DNA of 64,000 nt from Cristatella mucedo (GCA_009760855.2 WPIO01000015.1:327001-391000), one strand, 5' to 3'; counted from the stretch's first letter, positions 1 to 57,110 are shown. A program made the numbers and translations. Notes: a model not told the origin generated them from the sequence alone.

Positions 1-1250
1 GTGCGGACACGAGCTTACTGTGCGGCTTGGCTCGCTGTACCTGTGTGCAGTTCCGCCGGCCGTTAGTTCGCCGGCTGACGGTAGCCGCAGGTCGGCCATT
101 TTCCGCTGGGTGCTCGTCGAGCTCCTAGAGCGGCCTCCGGCACTTGGCGAGCGAAAATCAGTCGCAGCCGGATCGCAGCCGAGCGTACGGTCAGGTGCCC
201 GAGCGAAGCGTGTAAGCCGAGCACTCCGGGCGTTTGCTGGAGGGCGGCGCCCAGGTAGCGCATAAGCCAGTGCAGCGAAATCGCTTCGCCGGACCGGCCT
301 GACGCGCGAGTGAGAGAGGGAGCTGCAGTGCCAGCGTTCGGCCAGGTGAGGAAGGTTGGGCAAGTGCCTAGTTTGCCCGTCCGCGTCTTGTCGGGTAGGT
401 TATTCGCTTCCTGCTCGGCAACGACGCTTGGCTCGCTCGCTCGCCGCAAGCTCGCTCGCTGCCAGGTCCGCGTCCAGCCGCTTCGCGCACGGACTGAGGA
501 CCTCGAGCTCGAAGCAGCGCCGATCGCTGCGATCGTGACGGCCTACTCGCATTGCTTCGCTCAGTCCGTTGCTGGCGCCGCTGCGACCGCCGCCGTCCGC
601 CGCGCAGAGCCCACGGACGACATGACGACCGGCGCCGGAAGCGACGATCCGAATCACAACTTCTGGCTTCGTCACCTTGACGGTGAAGACGACGAGGAAG
701 ACGACGGTGACCTCGAAGAGTTCGGTCGCTGGATGTTCGAACTTATCGACCACATTCGACGCCGACAATTCAGACAAGTCGATGGCATACTGACGACTAT
801 CGCCTGCATAATTTCTATCATGAGGTACTGCTCGGTGTGGCAGCCGCGTTGTACGGAGTAGGCAAAATGCAGCACGCCAACAACGATGCCGTGATTTTCC
901 TTCGCTCGCTAATCTTCTTTCGCCCGCGGGCGCCAGCTTGCTTGAACTTCGACGAGTGTGAATCCATCTCCCCTTGGCTTGTCCGCTGGCGAAACGCAGC
1001 TCACGGCTCACGGCCAGTCGTTGTCGATCTTGTCGTTTCCCTGGCAACGCTGCAGTGCTCCGGTCCATCTTGCAGGTTCGCCGTTTATCTTGCAGCTTCG
1101 TTGATCTGGACTGTTCTCGGCACGGCTGCCGACCCAGCTGCTTCTGCTTTGCAAGCCACTCGTGCGGGTTTTTTCTCTTGGCTAGCTGCTCACCGTGCGA
1201 ATTCATGTCCGTCTGCCTCTCGAGTTGGAGTTGTAATGACATCTTAATAT
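1..1250. promoter_or_regulatory. CpG-dense block, probable promoter/first-exon region
   Basis: This stretch is visibly richer in G, C and CG dinucleotides than the DNA after 1250, which turns AT-rich. In the window the other CG-dense blocks are the promoter/first exon of B3GLCT (30.9-32.8 kb) and exons, so a promoter/5' UTR role is an inference by analogy. The best coding candidate inside it is at 622-824. No TATA box or initiator was singled out. Confidence 0.4.
622..824 (+). CDS. possible first coding exon, acidic protein of unknown family
   Basis: An ATG at 622 opens a frame of 67 full codons that stays open to a consensus-like donor (ATGAG followed by GTACTG) after position 824, phase 2. 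The predicted peptide begins MTTGAGSDDPNHNFWLRHL and then has a very acidic run (DGEDDEEDDGD, about residues 19-30). A segment that could form an amphipathic helix follows (FGRWMFELIDHIRRRQFRQ). I do not recognise the family. No downstream exon was found, and the next gene on the right ends on the opposite strand at 7189, so the remainder would have to lie in 0.8-7 kb or overlap that gene. A long open frame also exists on the minus strand (400-1242), as expected in GC-rich DNA, so coding status is uncertain. Confidence 0.3.
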
Positions 1251-2727
1251 GTTTTCCGTTTCAGACAGCTCAACCGTAGATCGTAGGTATCAAAGCCAAC
1301 CTTGCAAATGACCACGGGCAGTCGAACATTTGAACGATATATTATACACTGGAAAGTTCGCTTACGTCCGAGTTTACCTGGCGAAAATGGAGGACTTTCC
1401 TGATTGTCATGACTAACAGTCCGTTTGGGGAAACCTTAAATGATACTCGCTGTCATTTGATTGGTAATGCTATGACAAGTGCATGACCTAGCCTGTGGTT
1501 AAATAAATGTATAATTGCTGAGCCAACATCCAGGCTTGCATAACTTGAGCTAGCCCATTACAACTTTCATTATGCATGTACTTCATCAAAGAAATTGTGT
1601 GCACGGTTGTTTGTGAGAGAAGAGCCAGGGCCCACAGTAACGTACCTTGCGTCAAGAACCTTGCAATTGACCGAGTATAATAGAGATCATGTGCTATGAT
1701 TACCCCAGCATGCTGGGGTCTATTTTGGGGCTAGTATCGGTGGTGGAGGTCAATCAAGTGAACTTGTAATCTAGCAGCGCGGCTGCTGTGACTCACTCGT
1801 CCAGTGTAATAAAATGTGCTCCTCATTTGAGTGAGATAAGTGAGGCGAGTTTTGCTGTTTGCAAACCTAGCTGGGAGAACTTTCAAGTCCAAGTGTCGTC
1901 GGAGGGAATACAACCTCCACCTGCCCCGGCCGGCCTGTGGTGACTGTCCTTCTCACAATATCAAAAGCACTCAACGACTTATTGCATGCTAGAGCAGGTA
2001 CTGGTTTGTGCACGGTACTCGGCGCTGGATCGCCGGAGCGCTCTGTGCCAAGCACTGACAGCAGGCGTGCCACAAGGTACTTTAAGCGGGTGCTGGCTTT
2101 CCTTTATTACCTGCTGGCACAGGTGTGCCAGGACACTACCTAACAAGCACCAGAGAGTAGAGGCTCCACTTGGCGAACGGCATCATGCATCGTGCACTCA
2201 TTCCGAGTAACCCATCTGTTGCCCAGAGCTCGCTTTCATTGCGACTCCCGACGGACGCGAATCCATAACAACTGAAAGGAAAGGTTAGAGTTCACGTTTA
2301 CCGTTTACGTTGCGCCTCCAAGTTCGTGTTGCCTCGGCTCAATGTTTCCCACCATGCTTAGCCCCCCTCAGACAAAGCTCGAAACTGGAAATGCCTCTCA
2401 AAAGCAAGTGCTGCTCCAAAGCGTGGCTTTCAAGTAAAACCCAGGCGGTTTTCGCTAGAGAAAATTGTTTAGGGTGGCTTCTGCCCTCAAGAACTCAGAT
2501 CCTATGTTCTATCTCATTCAGACCTGTAAGCCTTGTTACCATCAGCATGATTTTGAGCCTGCTTTCTGGATAGCACCATTTCTCCTCTCGCTCGAAGCCT
2601 ACGTTTTGATTTACTGGCAGACGTATTTTTTGTGAATTTAACAGTTCCAAAGAAATCAAAATGCACACGGCACCTACTGAGTACGAGCTTTTATTTCGTC
2701 ATTTAATTGGTTACATTTTTTCGCTCA
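825..2727. other. no gene recognised
   Basis: Reading frames here are short and without recognisable domains. From about 1250 the composition becomes AT-richer. I see no repeat copy that I can place in the families found elsewhere in the window. Confidence 0.4.
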
Positions 2728-3236
2728 CTTTTAGGTCCCTTCATTCTTTTGCTCCAGCCTTTTTATCAGATCTACTCATCCACTAGGCCAAGCGCCGTAC
2801 CATCCGCTTTTCGGAAGCTAACTATTTACCAATACCTCGTACAAACATCAAATCCTTTGGAGACGTGCACTTAGTTCGTATGCTCCGAAAGCCTGGAACT
2901 CACTCTCGATTTGCGTCAAGACATCAACTGACTTGACCACATTTACAAAGAACTTAAAAACGCACCTATTTATGGCAGTATTAAATGGGTCCCTGTGATT
3001 CCTCCTTTGTGTGTTTTGGCGTGCTGTGACTGTTGCATGCCGCCACTAATCACACTTGCTTGCTGACCCTGTGCATGTCATCCCTAACCATGCTATTCAT
3101 GTTGCTTATCAGGCATGATACCGCTCACCATTCGATTGTGTTTCCTTTGCAGCAAATGTTAAGCGCCTAGAAAGAGATTTGAGTTCTCTGAGGGCGCTTT
3201 ACCAAGTGTATTATTCTTACTATTGTTATATTGAAG
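2728..3236 (+). repeat. LINE family 1, 3' fragment
   Basis: The segment matches the last part of the family 1 copy at 8505-10510. It carries the broken end of the reverse-transcriptase ORF (SLHSF.PAFLSD), then the same 3' UTR with the AGCGCCTAGAAAGAGATTTG motif and an AT-rich tail. It is 5' truncated and has stop codons, so it is dead. Confidence 0.75.
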
Positions 3237-4325
3237 GTGGCCACGTTAGCTACTGTGGATCACCTATATCCAGTCACAAGCAACATGATTTGGCCGCGAG
3301 CTGTTTCTATCGCCATCCTCGTAATATTGGGCAGGTGTGTTGTCAATAGAGACCAGCCACACAGTGTCACACCGCCTAAAAAACTCTTTCAGTTTGCTCG
3401 AACGCTCGGGTGTGCCAACACAGTAGATCGCAGGATGCGGCAGTTTAGACGAGCCCATTTTACCTGTGATGGTACATATGAAAGGTCGATGACATAGCCG
3501 TCATCATCCTGCATCACAAGCTCACCCTATTTCTGAGCCAGGAACCAGCAAGAAACGTTCTCACGAGTTCACACGGTGGGTTTTAGCCAAGAGTTAGGGC
3601 CTTCGAACACTTCACGACACGGTCGCAGTTTGAGTCAGCACCAGGCAATCATGCATTGCCATTGAACACTGGGATAGTCGCAGCTAAGGCTCTCTCCATG
3701 CTGCATCGATGAGGCGACCTGCGACTATCCGGTGAAGTTGAAGTGAAGAGCCCTCGCAGGGTTTGCAACACAGTAGACGTCGAGCTTGCACTCGACCGAT
3801 ATTGTCCAATTTTCAGCCAGTAGTATGGATTCTCGATTCGTGCAGCCTGAGCACGGTCAAGTCTGCAGTGTCAGCAGGATCATGCCGATCTAAGCGCAGC
3901 GACCATCCTCCATGCTCCTTCTCCCTCCTTCCTAGCAAGATTCTCGGGGAATTCATTGCACATCTGTATCTGCGGTCTCACTTACTTTCATCCGGGCATC
4001 AAAAATCGTTGGGAAGAGGCGGAAGAAAGTATTTGAAGGCTTCGGGCTCTTTATTCAAAGTTTTCCGAGACACGATAGCCACCACCGCCGAACCTTCCAC
4101 CATGCCATCCAAACTGCTTAGCGGCCGTGCCGAATCCTGGCTGTGGAGCAGCTTAGCCCAGCAGCCGCCTGGGATGGTGACTCAGAAGCAGTGGCGCACC
4201 ACAAGGAGCGTCCTTGTTTAGTTTCAGAAGCCTCTTCCTAGCGGCACCCAGCTTCCTCTGATTTGCCGACGGACTTCAAACGTGGCTGAAGAGCCTTTTT
4301 ATTCCAAGGCTGGTACTCCGGATCA
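3237..4325. other. no gene recognised
   Basis: Two plus-strand frames of 88 and 152 codons (3231-3497 and 3763-4221) occur here, but they show no domain, no codon pattern like the real exons of this window and no family I know. I treat them as chance. Confidence 0.35.
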
Positions 4326-4475
4326 CAATAGCCATGGAAGTAAGGTGCTCGCTCTTCACTACCGAGGTCATGGGATCGAATCCTGCAGTGGGTGATCCTA
4401 CATTACCAACTGCAAGTGGTGGTAGCAGCCATTCGGGTTCTCCTGCCGCTTTGCAAATGAGGCTTTCAAATCAGG
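4326..4475 (+). repeat. SINE-B-like element, degenerate
   Basis: A tRNA-like head (GGTAAGGTGCTCGC-like A-box region and a GGATCGAATCCTGC B box near 4373-4386) is followed by the 'gtgggtgatcc ... actgcaagtggtgg' body seen in the complete SINE-B copies at 21178, 29873 and 59633. It is truncated at the tail. Confidence 0.5.
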
Positions 4476-5349
4476 TTACACTAAAAATATTAATCAATAT
4501 TCCGATAGCTGCTTACTGAGCCATCCATCTTGGCCAAGGCCAGTCTTGCAGCGAAGCCTTCGTCGAGTCCCGGCATTAGCTGTGCGGAATTGCCAAAGTC
4601 GTCGCCGAATTTAGTTCTCGATACAGCCGATACTCTCCGTGTAGAATGCACGGCTTATTTGTCAGCATCAGCTTGTGGCTCAAGTTGTAGGCTCCAAGCA
4701 CGTTTCCAATCAAGCCTTTAAGCTCACCCAGGTCTCAGTCCGCATTGGCTAGACGTTAACTGTAGGCATCATTAGCCAAGCTTAGCACTTTGTAAACGCA
4801 CATGATCGCCTTTAAACTTTAGAGAATTATCTGAAGGTGCTGCCTCACGTCCGGAGCTTGGTTAGCTAGCAGTCCTCAACACTTGCAGCACGGTCCATTT
4901 CATCAAACGTCCTTGAAATTTATTTGTATTCTGAATTCCGGGTAGTTATAGCAAAACATGCCTAGATGAAATCAGGAACAAACGACTGCAGTTATAAACA
5001 AGCGGGGCTTAACTAGATTTATGGTTTTGTGCTCATCCGTAAAGTAATGGCAGAGCTATTGAATTTACAATTCGCACAGACTGTAAATTAAGCTGCCACA
5101 AATAACAGACAGGGAGGCCAACTAGCTTCAAACATGTACCCTGATGTATCAACGCTTAAAAAGTTGGAACACCAGTCGTATATGATGCAGAGATCGGTCA
5201 AATTATATTGTTCGATGTGCTGCTTTCGGTTTTCTTTTGAATTGGACATGGTTTGCCTAACCGTTCGTCTTTCGTGTGCATGAACCGCTTGCACTGTGCC
5301 AGCTACTTCCAGATGGTGTGTAGAATAGCAGCCTAACTAACAATCCGAT
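4476..5349. other. no gene recognised
   Basis: AT-rich DNA with only short frames. No repeat family or exon recognised. Confidence 0.35.
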
Positions 5350-5530
5350 TGTTGGCCAACCGATCTTTTAAGTATTTCCTCGACATTTACCCTCACCAAG
5401 TTCAAGGATCATTACTGATAGTGACCGAAGCAGGACGCGAGTTCCAGACGTATGATGCATATGAGCTGAAGGATCGATCGCCAAAAGATTTCCATTTAGT
5501 GCGAGGAGTGGCTAGATGGTGGAGAGCACG
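5350..5530 (-). repeat. LINE family 1 fragment, antisense
   Basis: The plus-strand translation here (RSPKDFHLVRGVARWW) matches the antisense translation of the intact LINE copy near 10.1-10.2 kb (RSPKDLRFVRGVCRLL). This is therefore a minus-strand piece of the region just after the reverse-transcriptase ORF. Confidence 0.6.
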
Positions 5531-6198
5531 TGGTGCGAGAGCAAGCAAGAGAAGTCAGGTGGTCGGATAGGTAGGCTGGTGCAAGCTAGTGAACACCTAA
5601 GCAGATTGAGGACCCTTTCAGTAAGTTTGGGAATAGAGCAGTACCTCCAAATAACGGCTGCTTGCGATTCAAAAGACAGGCGATTCCAATAAGAAAACTA
5701 CCATGTAACTTGAGATCGCCATTGTTGAGGTGGTAGAGCCTTTAGATTCGCCATCTGCAACCGAAGCTTGCGAAAAGAACCTGCAGGTTTGAGGCATAGG
5801 ATTTTCTAGCGTTGTTAATTGATCACTGCTGCAGGAGAAGATTCAAGGAGACATCATGCCCATTCACTGCTTTTGCCAGGCCTATGTTTTGCATAACCTT
5901 TTCTATGCTTCAAGGACGGCAATTCTGCACACATTTTATTCGCGAAATAGAAGAAAAAGAAGTGTTGACGCTACTGCAGAAGAGCTTGGATCTCATCTGG
6001 CAATGACGGACCTCATCAGGCACCTTGTGCATGCCAGGCTGGGGCATGTGCCGCAGAAGATGCAGGCTGATATTACCGGGAGGCATGCTGCAGACAAGGT
6101 TTGAGAAAAGTTGATAAAGAACGGCCCCATGCAAAGACAGGGCAGCAACAGCAAACGGGTCTCTGACGACTTGGCAAACGGCTCTACCTATCAAGACA
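5531..6198. other. no gene recognised
   Basis: Short frames only (for example 5910-6194 on the minus strand). Nothing recognised. Confidence 0.35.
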
Positions 6199-6333
6199 CT
6201 GCAGTTTGGCCAAGGGGTAAGGTGCTTGTCTTCGACGACCAGGGTAACAGGCTCGAGCCCTACGGCATATGTGAAGCACCTTGATAGAGATTGAGTTGTC
6301 TTAGGGCGCTATGCGAATGACTTATATAATTTC
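6199..6333 (+). repeat. SINE-A, tRNA-derived
   Basis: The head has an A-box-like TTGGCCAAGGGGTAAGG and a B-box-like GGCTCGAGCCC. The tail reads 'gcaccttgatagagattgag' then 'cttagggcgctatgcgaatg', a variant of the LINE family 1 end. Same architecture as the copies at 18670, 20818, 42736 and 45519. Confidence 0.75.
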
Positions 6334-6512
6334 CGTAAGATCACACCGATAGAACTCATGGAACAAAGTAGCCTGGAACCGTGACCGACTGGCCTTCTTG
6401 CTGTGGGCTATATGCAACGAGAACTTGAGTCCGAGCAAAGGCTCAACAAGGCTGCATACTCTTTGCTTTGCTGGCTTGGTGTGCACGACGAGGCATTCAA
6501 AGCCAAGCAAGT

Positions 6513-6516
<4 letters not shown>

Positions 6517-6550
<34 letters not shown>

Positions 6551-6735
6551 ACTTGATAAAACGCCCTCAGAGAACTCAACCTCTCTCTAGGCGCTATATA
6601 TTTGCTGCAAAGTGAAATGCAATTGAATGGTGAGTAAAATCATGCTTGAAAAACAAACAAAATGAATAACATGGTTAGAGGTGACATGCACAGGGTCAGC
6701 ATGCAAATGTGGTTAGTGGCAGCATGCACAGTGAA
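6517..6735 (-). repeat. LINE family 1, 3' end with (ATT)n tail
   Basis: On the minus strand the copy ends in the conserved 'ctaggcgct' / 'ttctctgagggcg' motif followed by an (ATT)n run of about 35 bp. Only the last 200 bp of the element are present, typical of 5' truncation during target-primed reverse transcription. Confidence 0.85.
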
Positions 6736-7188
6736 TGGTTGGTTCGGACAGGTTTATTTTCAAAAGGAAGAGCCTTCACCGCAAAGATAGGGTAACTAAA
6801 ACATTTGCACAGGATCAGAACAAAATTCCTTGCCGTTGCTTAACATACACTAATATGCATTGACTGCATTGGGGTGTCGTCTGCCAGCAAAAATAGAAAC
6901 CCAGTGATCTTTGAGACCGATGCATAGCCAGCAACTGCATTTTTAGAGAGAGGATTCCACGAGCAGCACGATCCTACTCAACCATGCAAGTAATACCGGA
7001 TAGAATGCACGGGGAAGCATAGAAATAGCAATTAGAAGACCAGAAACACTGCACAAATATAAGGGCCGCCAAATGAGCAGCTCCGGTCTGCCACACCCAT
7101 CCACGTGACTAGTCGAATGAGGCAACAGTGAATGTGAGTAAGGCAGCAGCAGCAGCAGCAGCAACCGCTGCAGTGGTGGCCGGGCAGG
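6736..7188 (-). other. probable 3' UTR of the LRR-ARH gene
   Basis: The segment follows the stop codon of the minus-strand gene. On that strand it holds a (CTG)6 run just after the stop (7144-7161 on the plus strand as CAG) and an AATAAA at 6753-6758, about 430 bp beyond the stop, which is a candidate polyadenylation signal. The assignment is inference. Confidence 0.4.
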
Positions 7189-27936
<20,748 letters not shown>

Positions 27937-28080
27937 CTAGTGAGAGATTACCTTGCTAGTCAAGAGCAGAAATGGACAGGATGAGACACAGAGAACGAGA
28001 GAAAGGGAGAAAGAAAAATGCAAAGGGAGAAAAAGAGTGAGAAAAAAGAAGAGATAGCAGAAGAAAAGGGCAAGAGATAG

Positions 28081-28665
<585 letters not shown>

Positions 28666-29872
28666 CATTTACATTATGGCATGCAAGCTGGGCATTACAA
28701 TACTTCTCAGAGGCATGACAAACCTAGATACAGGTGCCATCATATGTTTGGGCGGCAGGCGATATTCAACAGGAAGGCTTTCTGCTTTCTCTGGTAACTC
28801 ATCCTGCACTGCTTAGAGGATGAGTTACTTTGCATGCCCATTTGTCTGTGACGTCAGTATTTCATTGTCTTGGTGTCTTATTGTGTGCTTTTGTGTCATC
28901 ACTTCTAGGTAATTGCTTAAGCACCTGAATATAGATTTAGTTCTCTTACGATACTCAGTAAAAGACAATACTATAACTAACTACTATGCAATAGGTATAC
29001 ATACATTTACTACTTTTAAATTCATATAATAATTATGATCAAACCCAGCCCACCTACTATTACACATGTATCCTATAAATGTACATTCGCATATATAAAG
29101 GTCTCTGCAAATATAGGTACCAAGATATGAAAGCAAACAATAACGGATTTGTAACACACTTCAGTAGGCATTCAAGTCTGAGATAAGGTTATGGGCAGAG
29201 AGAAATAATGGAGCAAGTCTTTCCTGCAGTTCTCAAATATGCTTATGCAACTCTGAATTGGTTTTCGAGTCCATACTTCTTGTTTGCTTCTGCACAATAG
29301 CCAAACTCCAGCTTCTCGGCGCCAGTTTGCCGAGCACTGCCGAAATGCGAGGCCAAATACGGATGCAGTAACTAACCCTAACAAAAGCTTGTCTTCAAGA
29401 TAGTTTGCAATGCCAGCAATACGCTATCCAACAGCTGCACTGCTCTGGGGTAAGCCGGCAGTGGCTCGGAGAAGCACGACACGTGAAAGACCTTATAGAA
29501 ACTTCCACCAGCCTGCTGCTGAGGTCCAGTACAATGGCAGGGACAGTTCATCGGACCCTTCTCGAATGCGAGAGACAGATTAAACAGCTTCGCATGCTTG
29601 CCTGATGCATGCGACCTTCGTAAGCTTCACGCTGGATGCAACTAGATTTGCTGCTCGATTGAAAGTCACCTACGACAGTTTGGCAATCGGATGGAGATTC
29701 CGAATTGCCTTTCCTGCCAAACAAATAGGGCAAGCCAGTTCAAAGGAGCACATGAGAGCAAATCACAGATTCAGGCAGCAGACGGTCAGCATATGCTCAG
29801 CTACGTCAGCCATCCAAGCCGTGTGGGTCGTGCAATACGGCACCAACAGTATCTCTGGCTACCGAACCTCGA
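28666..29872. other. no gene recognised
   Basis: A SINE-A/LINE-like tail remnant ('aagcacctgaatatagattt') lies at 28918-28965. Otherwise only short frames. The missing upstream exon of the LRR-ARH gene could be anywhere from here to about 32.3 kb. Confidence 0.35.
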
Positions 29873-30056
29873 TAAAAAAAAATACTAGCTGATTAAACAG
29901 CCTCTTTTTGTATAGCGACAGAAGAGCCTTTATGGCCATCACCACCGCCTTGCAGTGGCGATAAAGAATCGCCTACCGCAGGAATAGAACCCACGACCTC
30001 GGGACCGAGGTCGTTAAAGCAACCGCCTTACCTAGTGTGCCATCACGGCTCACCGA
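29873..30056 (-). repeat. SINE-B, complete
   Basis: Minus strand: GGTGAGCCGTGATGGCACAC head, a GTTCTATTCC B box with one change from TTCGA, then the tail 'atacaaaaagaggctgttta' and a run of eight or more T. Confidence 0.8.
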
Positions 30057-30357
30057 TACATCAAAGTAATCTAGAGAGGAGCAGCATAAGCGAACAAAAA
30101 AACCCAGACAAATCCAAGTGCAAGTACCTACCTGCACGTATTCTCTCCGGGTTACATCGCGACTCAGATTCAAACCACGCCTCCCAGTATCCGGGGTAGG
30201 GAGCAAGTCTTGAGAGTACAGGTTGCCCATCCTGCTAGGAGATGGTGCACCTACAACAAAATAACTTGAGACATTCAGCAGTCACACGCAATGGGTATGA
30301 CAGGCCATCACGTGATAGCAACAGTTGATTTTCGGGTGCATTTGCCAACATGTGGCT

Positions 30358-30451
30358 GAGAGAGAGGGAGAGAGAGAGAGAGAAAGGGAGAGAGAGACAT
30401 AGAGAAAAAGAGACAGAGAAAGAGAGAAAAAGAGACATGAGACAGAGACAA

Positions 30452-30483
<32 letters not shown>

Positions 30484-30578
30484 GAGAGAGAGAGAGACAG
30501 AGAGAAAAAGAGACAGAGACAGAGAGTCAGAGAAAGAGAAAAAGAGACATGAGACAGAGACAAAAAGAAAGAGAGAGG

Positions 30579-30621
<43 letters not shown>
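30358..30621 (+). repeat. (GA)n tract with GACA/AAAAGAG blocks
   Basis: Purine-only for long stretches. It contains two similar AAAAGAGACA-type blocks about 120 bp apart. Confidence 0.9.
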
Positions 30622-30622
<1 letters not shown>

Positions 30623-32405
30623 CCATGCCGCAGGAAAGAGATCGGCATCGAAGACGGCAGCTATCTGCCAGCTGCCTCGGCTTATTCAGCTATGATTATA
30701 CCATTACTCTCACGGTAATCTTCGGTTGGCTCAAAGCCGTCACTATAGCTCCGACGACTGTGGCTTTTTTGGAGGCTGACTCAGCAGTTGCAAGCAACCG
30801 ACTCCAATGCATTCCGCAAGGAAATTCAAGATTCAGCACTGCCATGCCATAAGGTTGCTATTCGCTGAGCCAGCAAACTCTGCTGCCACCCCCCCCCCCC
30901 CGGCAAGCAGTGGGGTTGCCGAGTGGGCATGCCGGCAGGGAGCGCTTGGACGAGTATGGCGAACGTAAAAGGTACAAGGCACCGAGGACGGAGGGTGAGG
31001 CTGCCGGGGTTCGCTCTCTCGCTCGAAGGCGCCGGATACAAACCGCCTCGTTACCGACACCAACAGCCGGCCTGCTGGCTGGCTGGCTGCCATTGGCCGG
31101 CGGTCAAGCGCTCAGCACGACAGCCGACACATTGGCAGGCTAAATTCGGCGGTCACTCACTCACAGGCACGCGCTCGCGGGCCGCAGCCGCAGAGGCGAT
31201 CCTTTCGCTTCGACAGGCAGAAACCTTGCCACCAGCTGCCACGCGTGAGCGACGACGTCAAGATAACGGTAACCCCTCCCCTTGCCAGCGCTCCACGTGG
31301 ACCGGGCCATGGCCCGGCGCCGGCGACCGCTATGACCCACAGAGGGCGTCGAGCTGCCTCGTCCGAGAGGCTCGGTCGCTGCCGGGCCGACGCCCACAGG
31401 CTTTCCTGCGATCTAACGCTCGCGGCGGCGGCAGCGGCAGCGAGCTGACGCTGCCACGACGAATCACCTAGGGCCAATCGATCAGCGAAGCTTGGCCAAC
31501 TTTCGATGTTCGGGATGCGAGCGCCTCACAGGAAGCGCGAGCCGTCCAGAGGCAGGCAGCCGGCTGTGCGATCGCTGCTGGAGGTACTGGAGGCAGCGGC
31601 GGCGGCGGCGCCGGCGGCTGCAGCGGTGCAGAATCGCGTTCGATGGCAGCGATGGCGTAGACCACCAATCAGCCGGGATGCCTTTGCATCGTTTCTCGGG
31701 TGTCCTCCCTCCCCCCCCCGCATTACGCGGCACGAAAATATGCTCGAAGGGCGAAGCGGGCGCCGGTCTGTGGCGAACGCTCAGCGGCTTCCCTGGGTTC
31801 CGACCGGCGACGTCGGCCGATGCACAGCGACGGTGCGACCGGCGTTCGCTAAGTTATCTGACCTCGGGCTCTGCATGCTAGCAGACCGTGGCATTGCGAC
31901 GCTCGCTTGACCCAGCGAGACGCGTCAGCGCCGCGGCTGGCTCGGGCGCTCAGTGAAAGCTGGCTCCGACTTACCGCCGCACGAGCCGGCTCGAGTGTAG
32001 TGCCGATCCGGGCGAGGGCAGCGGGCACGCGAGCGCCGCTGCAGAGCGCATCTGCCGCCGCTAGTGTCGCGAAGACCTGACGAGCGGCGACTGCGAGGCG
32101 GCCGCAGGACTACGGCTGAGAAAGACGAGCCGTCTATGGCGGAAGCAGGACCCTAGCCAGAGAGAGACGCTGCGGGCCACGTTACGGCTGACCTTCGGTG
32201 GGGTCACCAGACCTTGACCCTCACTCAGACCGGCTGCCCAGTCCGGCGACGGCGTTTGGGTTACCGCCGCGCTCGTCTCGTGCCGGCGACGACAGCGCTC
32301 GCGCGTACGCGCTGAACGTCTGTATCGAGCGCTCATACAGGAGCGCCGCCCCGCGTGCGCCTCCAGCGGCTCGCGTTTCCGCGAAGCTCACGTTGCGGCG
32401 CCGAA

Positions 32406-55762
<23,357 letters not shown>

Positions 55763-57110
55763 GGGTCGTCCCACTGTCACGCCGCTGCTGAGTCACCGAT
55801 GGATGAGTGAGGAGAGAGAGACAGACAGACAGACAGACAGAGCGAGAGAGACAGACAGAGCGAGAGAGACAGACAGAGACAGACAGACAGAGAAAAAGAG
55901 AGACAGAGAAAAGGAGAGACAGATAGAAAAAGAGTGTGACAGAGAGACAAAGAGACAGACAGAGACAGACAGACAGAGAAAAAGAGAGACAGAGAAAAGG
56001 AGAGACAGATAGAAAAAGAGTGAGACAGACAGAGCGAGAGAGACAGACAGAGACAGACAGACAGAGAAAAAGAGAGACAGAGAAAAGGAGAGACAGATAG
56101 AAAAAGAGTGAGACAGAGAGACAGACAGAGACAGACAGACAGAGAAAAAGAGAGACAGGGAAAAGGAGAGACAAATAGAAAAAGAGTGTGACAGAGAGAC
56201 AAAGAGACAGACAGAGACAGACAGACAGAGAAAAAGAGAGACAGAGAAAAGGAGAGACAGATAGAAAAAGAGTGAGACAGAGAGACAAAGAGAGACAGAC
56301 AGAGACAGACAGAGAAAAAAAGAGACAGAGAAAAGGAGAGACAGATAGAAAAAGAGTGTGACAGAGAGACAAAGAGACAGACAGACAGAGAAAAAGAGAG
56401 ACAGGGAAAAGGAGAGACAGATAGAAAAAGAGTGAGACAGATAGACAGAGACAGACAGACAGAGACATAGACATAGAGGGAGGGAGAGAGAGAGACTGGG
56501 AGGAAGAGCATTAAGAGCAGCATGCATCAGCTGATGGCAACTCGTGGGCAGCTGCAGCTGTGACCCTCCGCTATCGCATGGGTTGGTTCTTGGAAGTGAA
56601 CGCAGTTATCTACTGGCAGCAGACTTTTGCCTTGTGCTGCGTGAGTAGCACATCTGACTGCTGCCGAAGCACCGTTCATCGAATTTGTCTCGTCTTCGTA
56701 CGCCTCCGGCAGGCTGCATCCGTCGCGATGTCGATGAAGCACCTGTGCTGGTATCTGCCCAATCTTCCTTTATCTTTTCATGGCTTTATGTCCGCCCAGT
56801 CTTCCGTTTTTTTTCATGGCTTTATTTCCCTCTGAATGCATAGCTGCTTAGCTGTTTATCTGCACCCCATAAACTTATGCGATCAGTGTGACCAGGTCAT
56901 GACGTGCCAGGTCTAAAGTTAAAGTGTGCAATTATTGACCACTCCGTGCCGACGTTTCTATCTATAGAGTTCGTTTTACGACGCTTTGTGCACTTAGTCT
57001 AGAGATTTTATTGCAAGGCTGACTGCTCAGTTACTGTCAGCTTGCTTTGGCTTATTTTTATTATCTTTATCTGTCGTTGGAAGAAATAAATGGTCTGTTT
57101 ACACCCCTCA
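55763..57110 (+). other. probable B3GLCT 3' UTR
   Basis: No further frame. The first good AATAAA on the plus strand after the stop that I noted is at 57085-57090, followed by GT-rich sequence (TGGTCTGTTT, later TTTGTGAGTA), a typical polyadenylation context. If used, the purine minisatellite is part of the mRNA. An earlier signal could be used instead. Confidence 0.4.
55812..56490 (+). repeat. purine-rich minisatellite, about seven 76-88-bp units
   Basis: A motif 'agatagaaaaagagtg' (variant 'aaatag' once) recurs at 55921, 56007, 56095, 56173, 56259, 56343 and 56419, spaced 86, 88, 78, 86, 84 and 76 bp. Between are GACAGACA and AGAGAAAAGGAGAGAC blocks. It starts about 50 bp after the B3GLCT stop. 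Confidence 0.93.

Noticed and set aside
400-1242. 280-codon minus-strand frame
   Set aside because: The composition is that of a GC-rich shadow frame, with no domain and no good splice context. The plus-strand candidate at 622 has a better start and donor.
55812-56490. CRISPR-like regular spacing
   Set aside because: The units are wholly similar, without unique spacers, purine-rich, and in an animal genome. This is a minisatellite.
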